From Halobacteroidaceae bacterium (GTDB taxonomy: Bacteria; Bacillota; Halanaerobiia; B1SED10-174): a stretch of DNA of 40,815 bases. Positions 15,816 through 23,300 of this stretch are shown here, piece after piece. Both the position numbers and the translations under genes were made by a program. The stretch covers positions 1-40,815 of the forward strand of contig PWGV01000077.1 in assembly GCA_003554585.1 (NCBI GenBank), in the 5' to 3' direction. The notes below the pieces were generated by a model. It did no database searches. It saw nothing but the letters and a program-made list of their open reading frames with translations, and had not been told where the DNA came from. The number at the start of each line of letters is the position of its first letter. Within the stretch, counting starts at the first letter, position 1.

Positions 15816-16472
15816 TTAAAAAAGCTTTTCCCTGACTACCATTCTCCCCGGTTCTACAACTAAAAATTCTTTGTCCCACTTTCCTGTCACAAGTTTTTTT
15901 AAAATTTCTGCAGAACCTTCGATTATTTGCATTTCAAGACCCAAAAACTCTGCAGCCCTCCGGGAATATTCTATATATTTCTCGGGATTTTCAGTGCCCG
16001 GGGTCTTGATATAAACCAAGCGCTTGTAATTTTTATATTCTTCTCCCATTACCCAGCGGGCGTTTTCCTCGCCAACTCTTTCAGTATAATCTTCAAACTG
16101 GGTTAGGGGGTCACCACCGTGTTCAATCCAGCCCCGGCTTAAATAAATAGTCCCGGGTTCACCGGAAAACTCTTCGTTATAACGTTCCCGCGAACCCAGC
16201 AGCAAGGCTATACAATCGTGAGCCCTGGGAATAATCAGTTTCTTTTTTTTGCTTTTCAATCCCAGGGTTCCGTGGCTGCAGAGGCCGTAGCCCAAAAGTA
16301 TACTATCCCATTTATCAGGGGTTTCATCGATTTTTTCCTGCAAGGTTTTCTGCAGCTTATGGGGATGGCGGTGCAGACCGTATTCCAAAAATTCCATTTC
16401 CATATTTTCGGGGGCGAAGGCCTGAATTTCTGTTTTAACTGTTGAACAGGCAATTATTTTTTTAATTTTCAT
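15816..16472 (-). CDS. DUF1638 protein associated with corrinoid methyltransferases
   Basis: This is a 218-residue protein of the DUF1638 family, often found beside corrinoid methyltransferase genes and of unknown function. Conserved-looking blocks are IACSTVKTEIQAF, LGYGLCSHGTLGL, IIPRAHDCIALLLGS and YLSRGWIEHGGDPL. The Cys and His residues in the second and third blocks could bind a metal or cofactor. The start is ATG at 16472 in GGGGTGATG, overlapping the hyuA-like stop by 11 nt; an earlier frame opening at 16556 lies within the neighbour and is rejected. Its place between the ATPase and mtgA suggests a role in corrinoid handling or in substrate preparation. This is inference. Confidence 0.8.
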   Translation of the reverse strand: MKIKKIIACSTVKTEIQAFAPENMEMEFLEYGLHRHPHKLQKTLQEKIDETPDKWDSILLGYGLCSHGTLGLKSKKKKLIIPRAHDCIALLLGSRERYNEEFSGEPGTIYLSRGWIEHGGDPLTQFEDYTERVGEENARWVMGEEYKNYKRLVYIKTPGTENPEKYIEYSRRAAEFLGLEMQIIEGSAEILKKLVTGKWDKEFLVVEPGRMVVREKLF

Positions 16473-18468
16473 CACCCCACGGTCGACCAACAGCTGAAAA
16501 CTCAATAATTGTCTCAATAAAGAGCCGGTTTTGTTCCTCTTCCCCCTCAGGAACAAAACCGTACAGATTGGTGAACTTATCTTCCCGGTGCTCCATTATT
16601 TCGATATCTAAAGCTCCCGAGTTTTCTGCTTTTTCGTATACGTGCTCTCTCCCTATCTTCCGTCCGTACTGGACGGCTTCCTCCATTTCTAAGAACCCCT
16701 CCCGGCCCGCGGGGGTATAAACAAGATAGCCCCCGTGTTCGCCGGGTTTTACTGTTACCTGGATTCTCTCAATCACCTTACCGCTGACCGTTCCCACCGC
16801 GTTTGCCACTTCCGCCGATTCAGGAAGCTGCAGGGAAGCGTTGAGCTTCTCGGCAATCTGGGGGAAGTACGCTCCCACCGGCGCTCCTACGGCGATTAGA
16901 GGTATGTTTACCCGGGTGGAAAATTCGATCAACCTTTTTTTTTCTTTTCCTTTCCCAAAAATCTTCTGTAAAAAGAAAGTGGATCCCCTGTCTTCAAGCG
17001 ACAAACCTTCCTCGCGACATCCAGCCAGGACTTCAATCAACAGTGATGAGACCTGGTAATAAATTTTTTCCAGCACTGCTTCCATAAAAGCCTGACCATC
17101 TTCGGACATCCGGCGAGCCATTATCTTCATGCCAATTTCAGCCGCTTCTTTATTCCACTGGTCAAAATCACCAGAAACGTGCAGAAGATCGGTGGGTGTC
17201 AGGGAGGCCCGGTGTAATGAGCCAACATTAACCAGCCTCTTCCAGGGGATTACTTCTGGATTCTTTTGCAGTTTCCGCCCCAGGTGGAAAAGAGTGTGCG
17301 GGCTTTCCTTGAGCAATTCCAGCATTAAGCTTTCAGTCTCGCTTAATTCCAGGTTTGCCGGGTCTTTAATATGCACAAGGATAGTGGTGGGCTGATTTTC
17401 CAGGGGAAAGTAAATTTCTTCCCAGATTTCCTTCAATTCCTCCAACAGCTGGGGAAACCGATCTACAACCCAGGCCAGGGGGAAAACCCTCTGAGGGCCT
17501 ATTGAAAGCTCTCCTGAGCTGGATACTTTAATCAAACTATCTCCGCCGAGGCCAACGGTCGTAATATCCGCTGCCTTAACCCGGGTCATCCAGCCTCCTA
17601 CCCGGGCCCCTTTCTGATTAAGGGAGGGACGACCATCCTTGATGATTGCAATATCAGTTGTAGTTCCTCCCATATCCACAACAACGCCTTCTTTCAGGCC
17701 GGTAAGAGCCATGGCTCCAATAATGCTCGCGGCAGGACCGGAAAGAAGAGTTTCTACCGGGCGTTCCCGGGCCATTTTTTCACTGATTAGGGTCCCATCA
17801 CCTTTAACAACCATTAAGGGGGCACTTATTCCCCGGGTTTTTATATTTTCTTTTACTGCATCTATTAAGTTGGTAATCAAAGAGATCAGGCGGGCATTGA
17901 AAACTGCGGTAACTGTTCTCTCCCTAAAACCCAGGTCAGAAGAAAGCTGATGACCGCTAACCACCGGGCAACCTGTCATTTCCGAAATCAGGCGAGAAAC
18001 CTGGATTTCCTGTTTGGGGTTGCGGACACTCATATAGCCAGAAACTGCAAAAGCTTCAACTTTTCCTTCCAGGGATTTAACTGCTTCCTCGGCTTCCTTT
18101 AAATCAACTTCGCGGGTTATTCTTCCCCGCACATTACAACCACCCCTTATACTTGCATAATGGGGGGTGGGCAGGGGCCCGTCCGGTTCAAATCCAACTT
18201 GAATTAAACCGACTTCGGCGCCCTGCCCTTCAACAATGGCATTGGTTGCCAGGGTAGTGGATAAGGATATCATTTTGATCTCACTTAAGTTATATTCATC
18301 GGGCCACTGGTCCAAAAGCCCCTGCAGGCAATTATCAATGGCCAGATGTAAATCGTGCCTGGTTGTAACTACCTTGGTTTTGCAGAGGATCTCCTTTTTA
18401 TCCAGTTCCCAGATTACTCCGTCGGTGAAAGTTCCTCCGGTGTCAATTCCCAATGCCAGATTTGCCAT
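16462..18468 (-). CDS. HyuA-like hydantoinase/oxoprolinase-family ASKHA ATPase
   Basis: This is a 668-residue ASKHA-fold protein. The N-terminal motif GIDTGGTFTDGVIWE and the second phosphate motif VDMGGTTTDIAIIKDG are typical of the hydantoinase A/oxoprolinase family, whose members use ATP in ring opening or in acetone-carboxylase-type reactions. The usual partner HyuB (COG0146) is not present in the window, and the gene sits between an mttB-type gene and DUF1638. The start is ATG at 18468, 8 nt after GAGGAGGAG. Family members occur in methyltransferase clusters. Possible roles are ATP-dependent activation of a corrinoid system (the fold is shared with RACo) or opening of a cyclic N-methyl substrate. 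The substrate is unknown. Confidence 0.82.
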   Translation of the reverse strand: MANLALGIDTGGTFTDGVIWELDKKEILCKTKVVTTRHDLHLAIDNCLQGLLDQWPDEYNLSEIKMISLSTTLATNAIVEGQGAEVGLIQVGFEPDGPLPTPHYASIRGGCNVRGRITREVDLKEAEEAVKSLEGKVEAFAVSGYMSVRNPKQEIQVSRLISEMTGCPVVSGHQLSSDLGFRERTVTAVFNARLISLITNLIDAVKENIKTRGISAPLMVVKGDGTLISEKMARERPVETLLSGPAASIIGAMALTGLKEGVVVDMGGTTTDIAIIKDGRPSLNQKGARVGGWMTRVKAADITTVGLGGDSLIKVSSSGELSIGPQRVFPLAWVVDRFPQLLEELKEIWEEIYFPLENQPTTILVHIKDPANLELSETESLMLELLKESPHTLFHLGRKLQKNPEVIPWKRLVNVGSLHRASLTPTDLLHVSGDFDQWNKEAAEIGMKIMARRMSEDGQAFMEAVLEKIYYQVSSLLIEVLAGCREEGLSLEDRGSTFFLQKIFGKGKEKKRLIEFSTRVNIPLIAVGAPVGAYFPQIAEKLNASLQLPESAEVANAVGTVSGKVIERIQVTVKPGEHGGYLVYTPAGREGFLEMEEAVQYGRKIGREHVYEKAENSGALDIEIMEHREDKFTNLYGFVPEGEEEQNRLFIETIIEFSAVGRPWGDEN

Positions 18469-18498
18469 TCCCCGGACTCCTCCTCTGTAATTTAACTT

Positions 18499-19953
18499 CT
18501 AGCCTTTGAGTTTTTTTTCAGCATCTATTACAATCTGTCTGAGCTTCTCTTCAACATCCTTGGGTAAGGGGTCTGGTTTGTGAGTTTCAAGGATATTGAT
18601 TACTTTGTCGTTACTGCGCTGGAAGAGGTTTTTCTCTCCTTCTTTTACCCAGTTTTCATATATCTTGCGCTGGAACAACTCCGGGTAGTAAGTTTCGGTT
18701 TTATAATGGTTCATGGTATGTTCCTGAGCAAGGTAATGTCCACCATGGCCTACTTTATCAATTACATCAAGAGCCAGAGTTTCTTCATTCACTTCAATTC
18801 CCCTGGTTATTCTGCGGGCGAATCCAATTAGTTCATCGCAAACTGTCAAGTATTCCAGAGAAGCAGTATTTCCATGCTCAATATATCCAACATCGTGGTT
18901 TAAGTTCGCCCCTGACATGGAAGTTGTCAGGATGGAAATTGCCCCTTCAATTGCTGCCTGCTCATCAACAACCTTGGAGTCAGTGCAGCCGCAGGTTCCG
19001 AACATGGGAATATCGAGGAAGCGGGAAATATCTGCCAGGCCTGCCTGCAGCAGGTGGAATTCTGGAGCTCCATAAGCAAAAATTGTAGTCTTCATATCCA
19101 TGATCGTAAAAACTCCGCCCATGATGAATGGACTACCTTCACTGGTTTCCTGATTAAGAACGAGACCGCTCAAACTTTCAGCGAGTCCAGTAGCCAGTCC
19201 ACCAGCCATTGTTATGGGTACTGTTCCACCAAACATGGGGCAGGGTGTGTAAACAACGGGCAGTTTTTTCTTGGCAGCCAGGACCAGTTTCTGCGCTGAA
19301 TCCCCGGGATGCTGGAGGGGAGAAATTGGTTCCGCATAGAGAGTCATAAAGGGGTTGCGCTGTAGTTCCTTTTCTCCACCGGCTACAATTTCACACATTT
19401 TGATTATATCAGAATATCCCTCAACATCTATTGCAGTAATTACAATGGGCTTGGAGGTGTTGAGAACCATAGCTTCGAACTGATGCCTGTCGTAGATTTC
19501 CTGGGGAACGTCCTGGACAATTCCCAGGGACATAATGAAGTCGATGTTGGGCAGGGCATCCAAAACCTTGGAAGCCATGGTTACTGTTTTCTTGCTGGTT
19601 GGGATCCTGTTATTGGTATAGGGGTCAATGAAAAACGGCGTATCAGAGCCCGAACCGAAGTAAGCGTTGTTGCCCTCCATTTCCATAACCCTTTTCCCGG
19701 TCCTGCTGTTGCAGAGGGTTACTTTGGAAGGAACAGTTCGCAATGCTTTTTCTACCAGTTTAACCGGAATCCGAACTCTTTTTCCTTCTACGGAACAGCC
19801 AGCCTTTTCCAGGATTTCCAGTGATTCTTTATCATGATAAACTACACCTGTTCTTTCCAGTATCTCCATGGCCGCTCCCAGTATATGTTTACACTGGTCA
19901 TCTGAGAGGACCTGAAGGTCAGCAGATGCATTTATTCCGAAATTACTTCTCAT
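18499..19953 (-). CDS. MttB-family (non-pyrrolysine) methyltransferase, second copy
   Basis: This is a 484-residue COG5598 TIM barrel. The segment corresponding to the Pyl site in trimethylamine methyltransferase reads GTCGCTDSKVVDEQAA, with no UAG. The active-site neighbourhood MDMKTTIFAYGAPEFH and the tail block VGHGGHYLAQEHTMNHY match the glycine-betaine-type group. It would demethylate a quaternary amine onto the corrinoid protein encoded 24 nt upstream (19978-20613). The start is ATG at 19953 after AGGAGAGGTGG. By eye it shares roughly half its residues with the copy at 20629-22119, so the two probably differ in substrate (for example glycine betaine against another betaine). Which substrate cannot be decided here. 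Confidence 0.9.
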   Translation of the reverse strand: MRSNFGINASADLQVLSDDQCKHILGAAMEILERTGVVYHDKESLEILEKAGCSVEGKRVRIPVKLVEKALRTVPSKVTLCNSRTGKRVMEMEGNNAYFGSGSDTPFFIDPYTNNRIPTSKKTVTMASKVLDALPNIDFIMSLGIVQDVPQEIYDRHQFEAMVLNTSKPIVITAIDVEGYSDIIKMCEIVAGGEKELQRNPFMTLYAEPISPLQHPGDSAQKLVLAAKKKLPVVYTPCPMFGGTVPITMAGGLATGLAESLSGLVLNQETSEGSPFIMGGVFTIMDMKTTIFAYGAPEFHLLQAGLADISRFLDIPMFGTCGCTDSKVVDEQAAIEGAISILTTSMSGANLNHDVGYIEHGNTASLEYLTVCDELIGFARRITRGIEVNEETLALDVIDKVGHGGHYLAQEHTMNHYKTETYYPELFQRKIYENWVKEGEKNLFQRSNDKVINILETHKPDPLPKDVEEKLRQIVIDAEKKLKG

Positions 19954-19977
19954 GCTGCCACCTCTCCTTTCCTCTTT

Positions 19978-20613
19978 TTAGCGGCCTACCAGTTCGATGG
20001 CCAGATCCTTGGCCGAGGCTGCATCAGGTGCCCAGCCGTCGGCGCCAATTTCATCCGAAAAATCAGAAGTTACCGGTGCTCCACCAATAATTATTTTAAC
20101 TGAATCTCTCAGACCTTCTTCTTGCAGGATCTCGATAGTATCCTTCATTGCCAGCATGGTTGTAGTCAGGAGAGCACTCATGCCCACTATGTCGGGCTTG
20201 TGTTCTCTAACTGCTTCGGCAAACTTCTCCGGTTCAACATCCATTCCCAGGTCGATTACTTCCATGCCGCCGCTTTCCATCATCATGCCAACCAGGTTTT
20301 TCCCGATATCGTGAAGGTCACCGGCTACTGTTCCCAGGACCACCTTACCGGTCGAGGTTACTTCCCCTTCAACAAGCAGGGGCTTAACCAGATCCATACC
20401 AGAATTCATTGCCCTGGCAGCCATGAGAACTTCGGGAACATACATGTCTCCCTCTTTAAACCTCTGGCCTACAACGTTCATTCCCTTAATCAAACCTTCG
20501 TTAATAATAGCTGCAGGTTTGGAACCTTCATCAATAGCCTTTTGAGTCAATTCAGTGGCTTTTTCCACATTACACTCGATAATCGCATTTTGCAGGGCTT
20601 CAAAATCTGCCAT
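19978..20613 (-). CDS. Methyltransferase corrinoid protein (MtbC/MtgC-like), copy 1
   Basis: This is a 211-residue two-domain corrinoid carrier. An N-terminal four-helix cap (residues 1-90) is followed by a B12-binding Rossmann domain. The base-off/His-on motif is GDLHDIG (D-x-H-x-x-G), with GMSALLTTTM and IIIGGAPVT completing the cofactor pocket. It accepts methyl groups from the MttB-family enzymes and passes them to MtgA. It is about 90% identical by eye to the copy at 22142-22777; differences cluster in residues 18-40 and 84-92. It sits between two mttB-type genes, 15 and 24 nt from them, and has a good ribosome site (GGGGGAG). Confidence 0.95.
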   Translation of the reverse strand: MADFEALQNAIIECNVEKATELTQKAIDEGSKPAAIINEGLIKGMNVVGQRFKEGDMYVPEVLMAARAMNSGMDLVKPLLVEGEVTSTGKVVLGTVAGDLHDIGKNLVGMMMESGGMEVIDLGMDVEPEKFAEAVREHKPDIVGMSALLTTTMLAMKDTIEILQEEGLRDSVKIIIGGAPVTSDFSDEIGADGWAPDAASAKDLAIELVGR

Positions 20614-20628
20614 TATTAATCTCCCCCT

Positions 20629-22119
20629 TTATTTCTTTTTGGCCTTTTGGGCCTTATTGGCTTCCCGCTCTTCCGCCTTTTCCACAATCGAGTCAATCTC
20701 TTTATTAACTTTTTCAGACAGCGGCTTGGGCTGATGTTCTTTGAGTATTGAATGGAGTTTATCTCTCACCCTATCTCCCATGCTTGAACTATTCGCTTTT
20801 TTCTGCCAGCCGTCATGCCTCATCCGGTTGATTAGGGTGGGGAACCAGGTTTCTTTTTTAAAGTTATCCATGGTATGGAGTTCACCAAGATAATGCCCTC
20901 CTGGACCAACCTTATCAACTACATCCAGGGCCAGGGTATTTTCGTTGATCTCAATACCCCGCATGAACCTCTTGACCATGGCTATAATTTCATCATCCAT
21001 AACCAGTTGTTCTAAAGATCCAGTTGATCCGGATCCGGTGTAACCACAGTCGTGGACCAGGTTTGCCCCGGACAGAGCTGCCATAAGTATACTCATTGCT
21101 GCTTCTCCGGCTGCCTGGCCGTCGAGAATATGGGCATCAGTGCAACCAGCAGTGCCGAATACGGGCATTTTCATGTGGTGTGCGACTTCAGCAATCCCGG
21201 CCTGCATGGTGTGAAATTCAGGACTGCCATAGCTGAAAACAGTCGTTTTCATATCCATAATCGCATAAACCCCGCCCATAATTATGGGAGTTCCGGGCCT
21301 TACCAGCTGGGAAACAATAATCCCCACCAGACTCTCTGCAACACCCAGGACGAGCGTTCCGGCCAGGGTTGCCGGTGCAGTTGCACCTGACATTACACAG
21401 GGAGTATACACGATGGGGATCTTATTTTTGGCTGCAAACACAGCCTTGGCTATAGCTTCTTCTGAGTGTAAGAGCGGAGAGCTCGGTTCAGAATAAAGGG
21501 CTAAAAATGGTCTCTGCTGGAGGTTTTCCAGTCCTCCTACAACCACCGCTGCAATATCAGTAATAGCCTGGTACTGGTCAATATCAAAACCCCAGTGGAC
21601 AATAGGCTTATTGGTATTGGATACCAGGGCCCTGAAGGCATGTACATCGGACAGGGTGTCGGTAACCCCGGTGGGGGTTCCCAGATCCTGCACAAAATCA
21701 ATGTTGGGCAGGGCATCGCAGACTTTAGCTACGTTTTCAGTATCGCTTATCACCGGACGGCGCCTTTCCCCTGTAAAGGGATCGCGATGGAAAGTATTTG
21801 TGGGTCCGGGTCCATAATAAGTTTTATTATCCTGCAGAACCATTGCCTTGTTGCCAAGTTGATCATAAAGAGTAACCCTGGACGGAGCACTGCGAACAGC
21901 CCATTCGCTTAACCCTACAGGGATCCTCACCCTGTTGCCGTCTACCCAGCAACCACCCTTTTTCAAAATTTCCAGTGACTCTTCATCGTAAATCTTCGCC
22001 CCGGTTCTTTCCAGAACTTCTGTTGCCGCGGAAAAAATATCTTCTCTCTGGGCATCACTTAGAAGCCGGAAATTCACGGTTTGATTAACCTTGTAACGGG
22101 ACTTAACGAAATTTCCCAT
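20629..22119 (-). CDS. MttB-family (non-pyrrolysine) methyltransferase, first copy
   Basis: This is a 496-residue COG5598 enzyme. The Pyl-equivalent segment reads GTAGCTDAHILDGQAAGE and is uninterrupted. MDMKTTVFSYGSPEFHTMQAG and VGPGGHYLGELHTMDNF are the family landmarks. It would pass a methyl from a quaternary amine to the corrinoid protein encoded just upstream. The start is ATG at 22119 after AAAGGAGAGG. The frame is open to 22248, but that extension overlaps the corrinoid gene and is rejected. The C-terminal tail is Lys/Glu/Ala rich (KAEEREANKAQKAKKK) and probably disordered. As the first methyltransferase after the sigma-54 promoter it may be the main enzyme of the operon. Confidence 0.9.
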   Translation of the reverse strand: MGNFVKSRYKVNQTVNFRLLSDAQREDIFSAATEVLERTGAKIYDEESLEILKKGGCWVDGNRVRIPVGLSEWAVRSAPSRVTLYDQLGNKAMVLQDNKTYYGPGPTNTFHRDPFTGERRRPVISDTENVAKVCDALPNIDFVQDLGTPTGVTDTLSDVHAFRALVSNTNKPIVHWGFDIDQYQAITDIAAVVVGGLENLQQRPFLALYSEPSSPLLHSEEAIAKAVFAAKNKIPIVYTPCVMSGATAPATLAGTLVLGVAESLVGIIVSQLVRPGTPIIMGGVYAIMDMKTTVFSYGSPEFHTMQAGIAEVAHHMKMPVFGTAGCTDAHILDGQAAGEAAMSILMAALSGANLVHDCGYTGSGSTGSLEQLVMDDEIIAMVKRFMRGIEINENTLALDVVDKVGPGGHYLGELHTMDNFKKETWFPTLINRMRHDGWQKKANSSSMGDRVRDKLHSILKEHQPKPLSEKVNKEIDSIVEKAEEREANKAQKAKKK

Positions 22120-22141
22120 TATACCCTCTCCTTTCCTCGAG

Positions 22142-22777
22142 TTAACGACCCACCAGGTCCATGGCCAGGTCTTTGGCGGATGCTGCATCGGGTGCCCAGC
22201 CGTCAGCACCAATTTCATCTGCAAAATCAGATGTAACAGGTGCTCCACCGATAATTATCTTGACTGAATCCCGCAGGCCTTCTTCCTGAAGAATTTCAAT
22301 TGTGTCTTTCATGGCCAGCATGGTGGTGGTTAAAAGTGCACTCATTCCTACAACATCGGGCTTGTGTTCCCGGACGGCTTCGGCAAACTTCTCCGGATCA
22401 ACATCCATCCCGAGGTCAATTACTTCCATGCCGCCGCTTTCCATCATCATTCCTACAAGATTTTTGCCAATATCGTGCAGGTCACCGGCTACTGTTCCCA
22501 GGACCACCTTCCTTGCGGTTGCAACCTCTCCCTCTACCAAGAGGGGTTTGCAAATATCCATTCCAGAATTCATTGCGCGAGCAGCCATTAAAACTTCGGG
22601 AACATACATGTCTCCCTCTTTAAATCTCTGGCCTACTACGTTCATTCCTTTAATCAAACCATCATTAATTACATCTGCCGGGCCGGCCCCCTGGTCAATA
22701 GCCTGCTGGGTTAATTCCGTAACCCGTTCTACATTACACTCGATAATCGCATTTTGTAAAGCTTCAAAGTCTGCCAT
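22142..22777 (-). CDS. Methyltransferase corrinoid protein, copy 2 (first gene of operon)
   Basis: This is a 211-residue corrinoid carrier with the same layout as copy 1: helical cap, GDLHDIG cobalamin-His motif, GMSALLTTTM and GGAPVT. It is the first gene after the sigma-54 promoter. Its ATG at 22777 follows AGGAGGAGGG. Being promoter-proximal fits the high amount of corrinoid carrier needed relative to the methyltransferases. The near identity with copy 1, in contrast to the diverged MttB partners, suggests either recent duplication of the carrier or gene conversion that keeps both carriers compatible with the same MtgA and activase. Confidence 0.95.
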   Translation of the reverse strand: MADFEALQNAIIECNVERVTELTQQAIDQGAGPADVINDGLIKGMNVVGQRFKEGDMYVPEVLMAARAMNSGMDICKPLLVEGEVATARKVVLGTVAGDLHDIGKNLVGMMMESGGMEVIDLGMDVDPEKFAEAVREHKPDVVGMSALLTTTMLAMKDTIEILQEEGLRDSVKIIIGGAPVTSDFADEIGADGWAPDAASAKDLAMDLVGR

Positions 22778-23057
22778 TGGTCCCTCCTCCTGTTTTTTTC
22801 CCTCACCTGCGTCCTACCTGTTTTAACTGCTTTATCCCCTCCAGGCTTAACCCGGGACAAAACAGATTTTCCAAACCTTAACAGCCAAAAACGCTTAGCC
22901 GGATTTGTTTTTTCCAGGCCAATCATCCCCATAAAGGGAACAAGTGAAATATCTTTTTCCCACCTCCTCTTCCTCCCCACGGGGGTTTTACCAAACAGGA
23001 TTACTACCTTCTAACACTTAAACTTTGCATTTCTTTCCATTCCTAAAGTTTTCCACC
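22778..23057 (-). other. Long (about 280 nt) 5' leader of the methyltransferase operon
   Basis: No convincing gene is seen between the inferred sigma-54 start site and the first ATG. The leader is purine rich and has an internal ribosome-like GAGGAGGTGG near 22961-22970 with no good start after it. A GTG-started frame at 22980-22729 lacks a ribosome site and runs into the corrinoid gene, so I do not call it. I see no cobalamin box or other known riboswitch. Confidence 0.4.
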
Positions 23058-23067
23058 AAAATAAAAC

Positions 23068-23083
23068 TGCAAAAAGCGTACCA
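23068..23083 (-). promoter_or_regulatory. Sigma-54 promoter of the methyltransferase operon
   Basis: The minus strand reads TGGTACG-CTTT-TTGCA. It matches the sigma-54 consensus TGGCACG-N4-TTGCW with one change and the exact GG-N10-GC spacing. The predicted start is near 23057. A sigma-54 activator gene ends 211 bp upstream. Confidence 0.85.
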
Positions 23084-23189
23084 CCTCCTCCCTTATTCTC
23101 CTAATCCCTTTAATAACTGCAATTTAGAAGGTAAAGGGCCTCTCAGTAAAAAAGAAAATGAGATAACAGGAGTAGGAAAAAACCCTTCT

Positions 23190-23204
23190 TTCTCATTTTT
23201 AGAA
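23190..23204. promoter_or_regulatory. Candidate activator site (UAS), TTCTCA-N3-TTAGAA
   Basis: This is one mismatch from the palindrome TTCTCA-N3-TGAGAA seen perfectly at 25150. It is centred about 140 bp upstream of the predicted sigma-54 start, a normal enhancer distance. Confidence 0.65.
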
Positions 23205-23267
23205 ATCACTGTGGTATTTATTCTGAATTTTTTGTAATGTAACTGGTTCCACGATTTATTTATTTTT

Positions 23268-23282
23268 TTCTCATAATGATAA
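23268..23282. promoter_or_regulatory. Candidate activator site (UAS), TTCTCA-N3-TGATAA
   Basis: This is one mismatch from the TTCTCA-N3-TGAGAA palindrome, about 218 bp upstream of the predicted start. It is close to the next copy at 23286. Confidence 0.6.
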
Positions 23283-23285
23283 TTT

Positions 23286-23300
23286 TTCTCAAATTAAGAA
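23286..23300. promoter_or_regulatory. Candidate activator site (UAS), TTCTCA-N3-TAAGAA
   Basis: This is one mismatch from the palindrome. It spans the stop codon of the activator gene. Its centre is 18 bp from that of the site at 23268, slightly under two helical turns, which would suit cooperative binding. Confidence 0.6.

Noticed and set aside
18499-22119. Pyrrolysine (in-frame UAG) in the MttB-family genes
   Set aside because: All three genes read through the Pyl-equivalent segment with ordinary codons, and no pyl genes are in the window.
22729-22980. Open frame of 83 codons in the operon leader
   Set aside because: Starts with GTG without a ribosome site, overlaps the corrinoid gene in another frame and has no family features.
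22778-23057. Cobalamin riboswitch in front of the corrinoid gene
   Set aside because: No B12-box-like sequence or matching stem arrangement could be found.
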